NCBI GenBank assembly: GCA_040758525.1
Contig: JBFLVQ010000307.1
Span: 1 to 10,712, forward strand
Length of the DNA: 10,712 bases
From: JBFLVQ01 sp040758525
GTDB taxonomy: Bacteria > Acidobacteriota > Blastocatellia > Chloracidobacteriales > JADJPF01
Reading direction: 5' to 3'
Under the pieces are notes generated by a model. That model saw only the letters and a list, made by a program, of their open reading frames with translations, was not told where the DNA came from and did no database searches. The position numbers were made by a program, and so were the translations under genes. Shown one piece after another: positions 6,634-10,712 of the stretch (its first letter is position 1; every line of letters starts with the position of its first letter).

Positions 6634-6670
6634 TGCTGCTGTGTACGAGAGAAAGCAGTTTTACAATTTG

Positions 6671-6700
6671 TTGACAAGTTTTACCATTTTTTACCTTTAC
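6671..6700 (+). promoter_or_regulatory. Candidate promoter for the outer-membrane protein gene (weak)
   Basis: A perfect TTGACA (6671-6676) lies in an AT-rich stretch. No good TATAAT follows at 16-18 bp; the nearest candidates are TTACCT, which is too close, and TTTACA, which is slightly too far. It is offered as the best sigma-70-like site in the gap. Confidence 0.25.
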
Positions 6701-6789
6701 ATTGATGGAATTTACTCGCTATTTTACGGATAATGCTAGTACTTTAGCACAGGTAGGTAGCGATTCTGAACAGAATATGATCTACATCT

Positions 6790-6821
6790 CCGATTTTGGG
6801 AAATTAATTTCCCAAAATCGG
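6790..6821. repeat. Perfect 32-bp palindrome
   Basis: CCGATTTTGGGAAATT (6790-6805) is followed without a spacer by its exact reverse complement (6806-6821). As RNA it would fold into a stem with a minimal AATT loop. No T-run follows on either strand, which weakens the terminator reading. It lies 157 bp after the last DUF4097 gene and 140 bp before the next start. It could be an operator, a transcript-end stabilising hairpin or an imperfect terminator. Confidence 0.75.
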
Positions 6822-6941
6822 GCGCCGCAAATTTACTAATTACTTTGCATCTATACTAAGTTATGAGAGATAATGCTTTGGGACAACGAGTTGAATGGTG
6901 CAGCAATTGCTCTTTGCCGATCGTACAAGGTTACCAGGGAT

Positions 6942-6949
6942 GGGGGGGG
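6942..6949 (+). repeat. Homopolymeric tract of eight G next to the start of the outer-membrane protein gene
   Basis: Eight consecutive Gs, then AG, supply the Shine-Dalgarno-like sequence about 10 bases before ATG 6962. Tracts of this kind can slip in replication and alter ribosome-site spacing. If translation began at ATG 6863 instead, slippage would shift the frame. Confidence 0.6.
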
Positions 6950-6961
6950 AGTTTGGTATTA

Positions 6962-9379
6962 ATGCAGAGAAGATTGCCGTTTTATCTGTTCTTTATGCTG
7001 TTTATTTGTGTGATGCCAGTGAAAGCTTGGGATGAATCGCCTAAGGTCACTAATGCTCGAACTGCCTTTGTTGTGCCTCCAGAAAAATCTCAACCCGTAC
7101 CAATTTCACGTTTTGATAAACCACCTGTTATTGATGGGCGACTTGATGAAGATGTATGGAAGAATGCCAGACTTCTCAAGGACTTCTATCAGATTTCACC
7201 GGGCGATAATATTGCCCCTTCACAGCCTACTGATGTTCTTATCGGTTATGATGCTAAATTCCTTTATATTGCATTTCGTGCTTATGATGAACCAGGCAAG
7301 GTGCGCGCTACTGTAGCCAAACGTGATGGGATATTTGATGACGACAATGTGGGAGTATATCTAGATACTTTTAATGATCAGCGCAGATCCTATGAGTTTT
7401 TCTTCAATCCACTAGGGGTACAAGCAGATGGTGTATTAACAGAAGGCCGTGGCGAAGATTTTAGTGTTGATATTGTCATGGAATCTAAAGGAATGCTAAC
7501 GGAAAACGGCTACCAGGTAGAGACGGCGATTCCATTTAAATCCTTACGCTATGAGGCGGGTAAAGAGAAACTTTGGGGAGTACATTTTTTTCGTCGTATT
7601 AAACGGTTCAATAACGAACTAAATTCTTGGATGCCTATCTCGCGTGATATTACTGGTTATCTCCCTCAAGCCGGCCATATCGTAGGTTTTGAGGATATCT
7701 CGACAGAACGTACGCTTGAGATTATCCCTAGCCTGACAGTCTCGGAGACGGGCAAGCGTGTGCGTACATTACCATTGACTAGTTCTGGCCGTTTTGTTAA
7801 TGCCCCACTCGATCTAGAACCTGGCCTTACTATGAAAGTGGGTATTTCTCCTAATATCACACTCGATTTTGCTTTGAATCCAGATTTTGCTCAGGTAGAA
7901 GCGGATCAAACGGTGGTTACTGCCAACCAGCGTTTCCCCATCTTCTTTGAAGAGAAACGGCCATTCTTTCTTGAAGGTATAGATATCTTTCGTACCCCAC
8001 TTAATGCTGTACATACACGCGCAATCATCGATCCAGATTATGCTGTTAAGTTGACTGGTAAGCGTGCCCGCAATACCTTTGGCCTGTTACTAGCTTCCGA
8101 TAATGCGCCAGGTAATTTCAGTCAAGAGGAGCGTGAGGATCCCGAGACCTTACCACGTATCGCTAAATTCCTAGACAAGAATGCTTATATTGGTGTGATA
8201 CGACTAAAGCGAGACATTGGTAAGGAGTCTAGTTTAGGGTTTATTGCTACCAGTTATAATTTTATTGAGCGACACAATCAATTAGGTGGCTTCGATGGGC
8301 GGTTAGTTATTGATCCAAAGACGGTCTTTACCTTCCAAATACTTGGTACTAATTCACGCCGTTTCTTCTTTGACCCAGCACAAGGTCGTAGTATCTACCG
8401 TACTGGCAATGCGATCGGTTACAGTTGGAACTATGACTTTACTGGGCGCACTTTTGGCTATTTTGTCAGTGGTGAAGGGCGCTCGCGTGACTATCGCGCA
8501 GACGTTGGCTTTACACGACAGACCGGTATCAATTCAAACTCCATCTTCTTACGTTTCAGTTCTGAACCTAAAGCGAGTGGTAAGTTTATCTCTTGGCGTG
8601 TTGTCAATCTTCTTACCAATAATTATGACTGGCAAGGGCGTGAACAGCGGATTGATGAGTCACCAGAATTCACATTGCGATTTGCCCGACAGACCTTTAT
8701 TGGGGGCAGTTTTCGTATTGGCTATGAGCGACTCTTTGAGGAGGAGTTTGGTAGCAGACGCACTGCCTTGCAATCAGGAGCATTTTTCGGCAAACCTGAA
8801 CGTACCACTAGCAAGCGTACCTACTACTTCTTTTTTGAGACCACGCCTAGTAAAAAGTATTCTGTTTTCACTTCTGTTAATTACGATCGTGGTGTGTTCG
8901 ACTTCGATTTTGGCGCCGGCCCACGTTTCCCACGTGTTAGTCCTGCAGCACTCGCCAACCCTAAGGCACCACTCGATCCTGGCGCCGGCAATCTTTTAGA
9001 TGTAAATCTATCTTTTGCTTATCAACCCACAGACGCTTTGCGTGTCACGCTCGATTACACAAAAAGCAAACTAACCCGCAGAGATACCGGTAGAGTCGCC
9101 TTTGACACAAATATCTATTCGCTACGTGCTACCTATCAGTTTACTCGCTTCACTTTTGTACGGGCACGTATCGATTATGAAACCCTCTTTGCTAATGCAC
9201 AGGGACAGTTCCTATTTGGCTGGACGCCTAATCCTGGCACATCCTTCTATATTGGCTATAATGATAATCTCAATATAAATGGCTTTAGCCCATTTACAGG
9301 GGCACAGGAGCCAGGCTTTCGACGCAACAGTCGTACTTTCTTTATCAAGATGTCTTACTTAATTCGGCGTAGTCTCTAA
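6962..9379 (+). CDS. Exported CBM9-like domain plus DUF5916 outer-membrane beta-barrel protein
   Basis: This protein of 805 residues is probably set in the outer membrane. I prefer ATG 6962 to the upstream ATG 6863. It begins a clear signal peptide (MQRRLPFYLFFMLFICVMPV, cleavage near VKA-W) and has a G-rich ribosome site, while the extra 33 residues look unlike a protein N-terminus. Residues about 48-245 match the carbohydrate-binding family 9-like fold: PPVIDGRLDEDVW near 54-66, then DVLIGYDAKFLYIAFRAYD. The rest is typical DUF5916. Its hallmarks are NPDFAQVEADQ near 306-316 and FEEKRPFFLEG near 328-338, followed by many alternating aromatic strands of a barrel ending FFIKMSYLIRRSL. Such proteins are widespread in Acidobacteriota and Bacteroidota, and their transport or binding role is not settled. 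The long gap from the DUF4097 genes suggests separate transcription. Confidence 0.88.
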   Translation: MQRRLPFYLFFMLFICVMPVKAWDESPKVTNARTAFVVPPEKSQPVPISRFDKPPVIDGRLDEDVWKNARLLKDFYQISPGDNIAPSQPTDVLIGYDAKFLYIAFRAYDEPGKVRATVAKRDGIFDDDNVGVYLDTFNDQRRSYEFFFNPLGVQADGVLTEGRGEDFSVDIVMESKGMLTENGYQVETAIPFKSLRYEAGKEKLWGVHFFRRIKRFNNELNSWMPISRDITGYLPQAGHIVGFEDISTERTLEIIPSLTVSETGKRVRTLPLTSSGRFVNAPLDLEPGLTMKVGISPNITLDFALNPDFAQVEADQTVVTANQRFPIFFEEKRPFFLEGIDIFRTPLNAVHTRAIIDPDYAVKLTGKRARNTFGLLLASDNAPGNFSQEEREDPETLPRIAKFLDKNAYIGVIRLKRDIGKESSLGFIATSYNFIERHNQLGGFDGRLVIDPKTVFTFQILGTNSRRFFFDPAQGRSIYRTGNAIGYSWNYDFTGRTFGYFVSGEGRSRDYRADVGFTRQTGINSNSIFLRFSSEPKASGKFISWRVVNLLTNNYDWQGREQRIDESPEFTLRFARQTFIGGSFRIGYERLFEEEFGSRRTALQSGAFFGKPERTTSKRTYYFFFETTPSKKYSVFTSVNYDRGVFDFDFGAGPRFPRVSPAALANPKAPLDPGAGNLLDVNLSFAYQPTDALRVTLDYTKSKLTRRDTGRVAFDTNIYSLRATYQFTRFTFVRARIDYETLFANAQGQFLFGWTPNPGTSFYIGYNDNLNINGFSPFTGAQEPGFRRNSRTFFIKMSYLIRRSL

Positions 9380-9673
9380 CTCACTAGTGTCTTGATTAAT
9401 CGTTGTGCTCGTTTATCAATGCCGAGTTCGCTAGCGTTATCAGCGACTCAACAGGGGCATAACAGATCAATTTCTCTTCGATAATCTTCAGCTTGTCTGG
9501 CGCTGCCTTTACTAGACTATTATTAGTAATTCAGATCAATTTGTGATTGCGTAAAAGTGCGCACGGTTTTGCCATATAGAGCAGGAAGCGTAGCATTGCA
9601 CGGGATAAAGAAATATGGTAACAAGATTATGTAAGTATCTGAGCCGATTTATAAACTCTCTAAGGTAGCCTAT
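9380..9673. other. Intergenic region, possible decayed gene fragment on the minus strand
   Basis: No intact gene, clear terminator or strong promoter is visible in these 294 bases. On the minus strand one frame reads MLRFLLYMAKPCALLRNHKLI, a stop, then a protein-like stretch with DKLKIIEEKLICYAPVESLI. A neighbouring frame near 9385-9440 gives NASELGIDKRAQRLIKTL. This could be a gene broken by a stop and a frameshift, or chance. The ribosome site of the next gene (AAGG) is at its right end. Confidence 0.35.
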
Positions 9674-10712
9674 ATGAGCGCAATACCAGTGCCATTCAAT
9701 AACCTGTCCAGTCGCTTGAGCGTAAGCTGGATCGTTAATAGACCTGCCGATCTACTACTCTTTATTGGTAGCGCATTAGCAGGCTACCTATATATCTGGC
9801 TCAATGTTGGTCTAGGCATACCTATGATCATACTCTTCTGGATCTGGTCGTTAGGTTTCGATGGTCCGCATATCTTTGCTATGGCCTCACGCACCTACTT
9901 CGATCGTGAAGAGCGAAAAAAACGTGGCAAACTGCTGTTTGGCAGCCTACTGGTCTTCTTCTCCTTAGGACCAACATTGGTGCTGCTAGAACTGCAGCCA
10001 ATACTACTGCTACTAGTGGCAACCTGGGCCTACTACCATGTGATCCGCCAGCATTATGGCTTTATGGTGCTCTACAAAAAGAAGAATGATGATTTGGCCA
10101 AGATTGACAATCTATTAGATCGTCTCTTTCTTGCTGTAATGCTTATCTATCCACCGTTTCAACGCTTTTTTATCTATAAGGTTGAAGAGATGGGCATACC
10201 ACGCCAGTATGCTCTTGCACAGTTACTGCCTTGGCTTGATCCAATATTACGTCTAATAATCGTGACAATAGCAGTAGCATTTATTGTGCGACAGCTACAG
10301 CGAATGCGTGATGGGAAGGCGCTAAATATACCAAAGTATCTATTGATGCTAGCAGTGATACCACTACATTGGCTTACCTTCCATTATATGGGTCCGCTCG
10401 ATTCTGTGCCTACCGTAACGATCTTTCATAATATTCAATATCATGGAATTATCTGGTTCTATAATCGCAATCGCTATCAACCACGGCAAGAAGCAGCGCG
10501 TCGCTATGGCTGGTTGCCAGCCTGGGTGACACATCGTTTTGCTTACTATGTGATTGCCGCACTGCTTTTCAGCGCACTTTACCGTATACCAGGCTATTGG
10601 TTGGGCCATTACCATCCACATGAATTGACGCGCGAGCTGGCTTTTGGCTTCTTTTGGGGATTTGGGTTTACCCACTATTTTCTTGACAGCCGTATCTGGC
10701 GTGTCCGTCATG
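9674..10712 (+). CDS. Multi-pass membrane protein with histidine motifs, function unassigned (3' end beyond window)
   Basis: Reading from ATG 9674 gives 346 residues with no stop before the edge. CTAAGGTAG lies upstream as a weak ribosome site. The protein is very hydrophobic, with roughly seven to nine membrane spans separated by short basic loops (DREERKKRGK at 77-86). Histidines and acids cluster near the membrane: DGPH (63-66), H122-x4-H127 in YYHVIRQHYGF, H232-x4-H237, H252-x4-H257 in FHNIQYHGIIWFYNRNRY, and H334-x3-D338 in THYFLDSRIW. Such boxes recall membrane di-iron or metal enzymes such as desaturases, hydroxylases and Brp/Blh carotenoid-cleaving proteins. I cannot assign it to one of these. 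It is alone on its strand after a 294-base gap, so the neighbours give no functional clue. Confidence 0.85.
   Translation, partial: MSAIPVPFNNLSSRLSVSWIVNRPADLLLFIGSALAGYLYIWLNVGLGIPMIILFWIWSLGFDGPHIFAMASRTYFDREERKKRGKLLFGSLLVFFSLGPTLVLLELQPILLLLVATWAYYHVIRQHYGFMVLYKKKNDDLAKIDNLLDRLFLAVMLIYPPFQRFFIYKVEEMGIPRQYALAQLLPWLDPILRLIIVTIAVAFIVRQLQRMRDGKALNIPKYLLMLAVIPLHWLTFHYMGPLDSVPTVTIFHNIQYHGIIWFYNRNRYQPRQEAARRYGWLPAWVTHRFAYYVIAALLFSALYRIPGYWLGHYHPHELTRELAFGFFWGFGFTHYFLDSRIWRVRH

Larger units (their letters stand above)
6634..6961. other. Intergenic region between the DUF4097 cluster and the outer-membrane protein gene
   Basis: This 328-base stretch carries no convincing gene. It starts with a weak hairpin and four Ts, then an AT-rich part containing TTGACA at 6671. 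A perfect 32-bp palindrome follows, then an open frame without a credible start, and finally a G-rich ribosome site. The promoter of the downstream gene should lie here, but I cannot place its -10 with confidence. Confidence 0.6.

Noticed and set aside
6636..6662. Weak hairpin CTGCT / AGCAG with TTTT just after the last DUF4097 gene, as a terminator.
   Set aside because: A 5-bp stem with a 13-base loop and only four Ts is too weak to call.
6705..6839. A 44-codon plus-strand open frame spanning the 32-bp palindrome (begins MEFTRYF, ends APQIY).
   Set aside because: There is no ribosome site before the ATG, no recognisable motif, and the palindrome constrains a third of its sequence. It is most likely chance.
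6863..6961. An upstream start at ATG 6863 for the outer-membrane protein.
   Set aside because: It would bury the signal peptide 33 residues inside the protein and read through the G tract. The ATG at 6962 gives a normal exported N-terminus.
8310..8999. A 229-codon plus-strand open frame in another register inside the outer-membrane protein gene.
   Set aside because: The overlapping DUF5916 frame has family signatures throughout. This one has none and no ribosome site.
10364..10711. A 115-codon minus-strand open frame near the right edge.
   Set aside because: It is antisense to the clearly coding plus-strand membrane protein gene and has no domain-like sequence.

Overview
The window looks like chromosomal DNA of a Gram-negative, probably Acidobacteriota-type bacterium. 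This is inferred from gene content: an ECF sigma factor and zinc-finger anti-sigma pair followed by a run of exported DUF4097 proteins, then a CBM9-like/DUF5916 outer-membrane barrel, at moderate to low GC by eye. The lineage is an inference. No mobile element, CRISPR array, rRNA or tRNA was seen.

Layout. (1) Positions 1-1172, minus strand: a two-gene unit of a short YtrA-type GntR repressor and an ABC-transporter ATPase cut by the left edge. A perfect inverted-repeat operator overlaps its promoter at 1222-1267. (2) Positions 1173-1490: a divergent intergenic region with this operator and a 13-bp-arm inverted repeat. (3) Positions 1491-6633, plus strand: a compact six-gene cluster of ECF sigma factor, overlapping membrane anti-sigma factor, and four tandem exported DUF4097 beta-solenoid proteins. 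(4) Positions 6634-6961: an intergenic region with a perfect 32-bp palindrome and an eight-G tract. (5) Positions 6962-9379: a large exported CBM9-like/DUF5916 protein. (6) Positions 9380-9673: a non-coding stretch, perhaps a gene remnant. (7) Position 9674 to the right edge: a multi-pass, histidine-rich membrane protein.

How the genes work together. The sigma/anti-sigma pair probably senses an envelope signal and controls its own operon, including the four DUF4097 proteins. Each of these has a signal peptide and the same spacing of beta-solenoid turns, but each repeats a different residue pair at the same turn position. The first uses Tyr-Lys, the second is Gly-centred with mixed preceding residues and six extra 18-residue turns, and the third and fourth use Ile/Val-Asn-Gly. 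This set of four related solenoids with protein-specific ladders under one envelope-stress regulator is the most unusual thing in the window. Its function is unknown to me.
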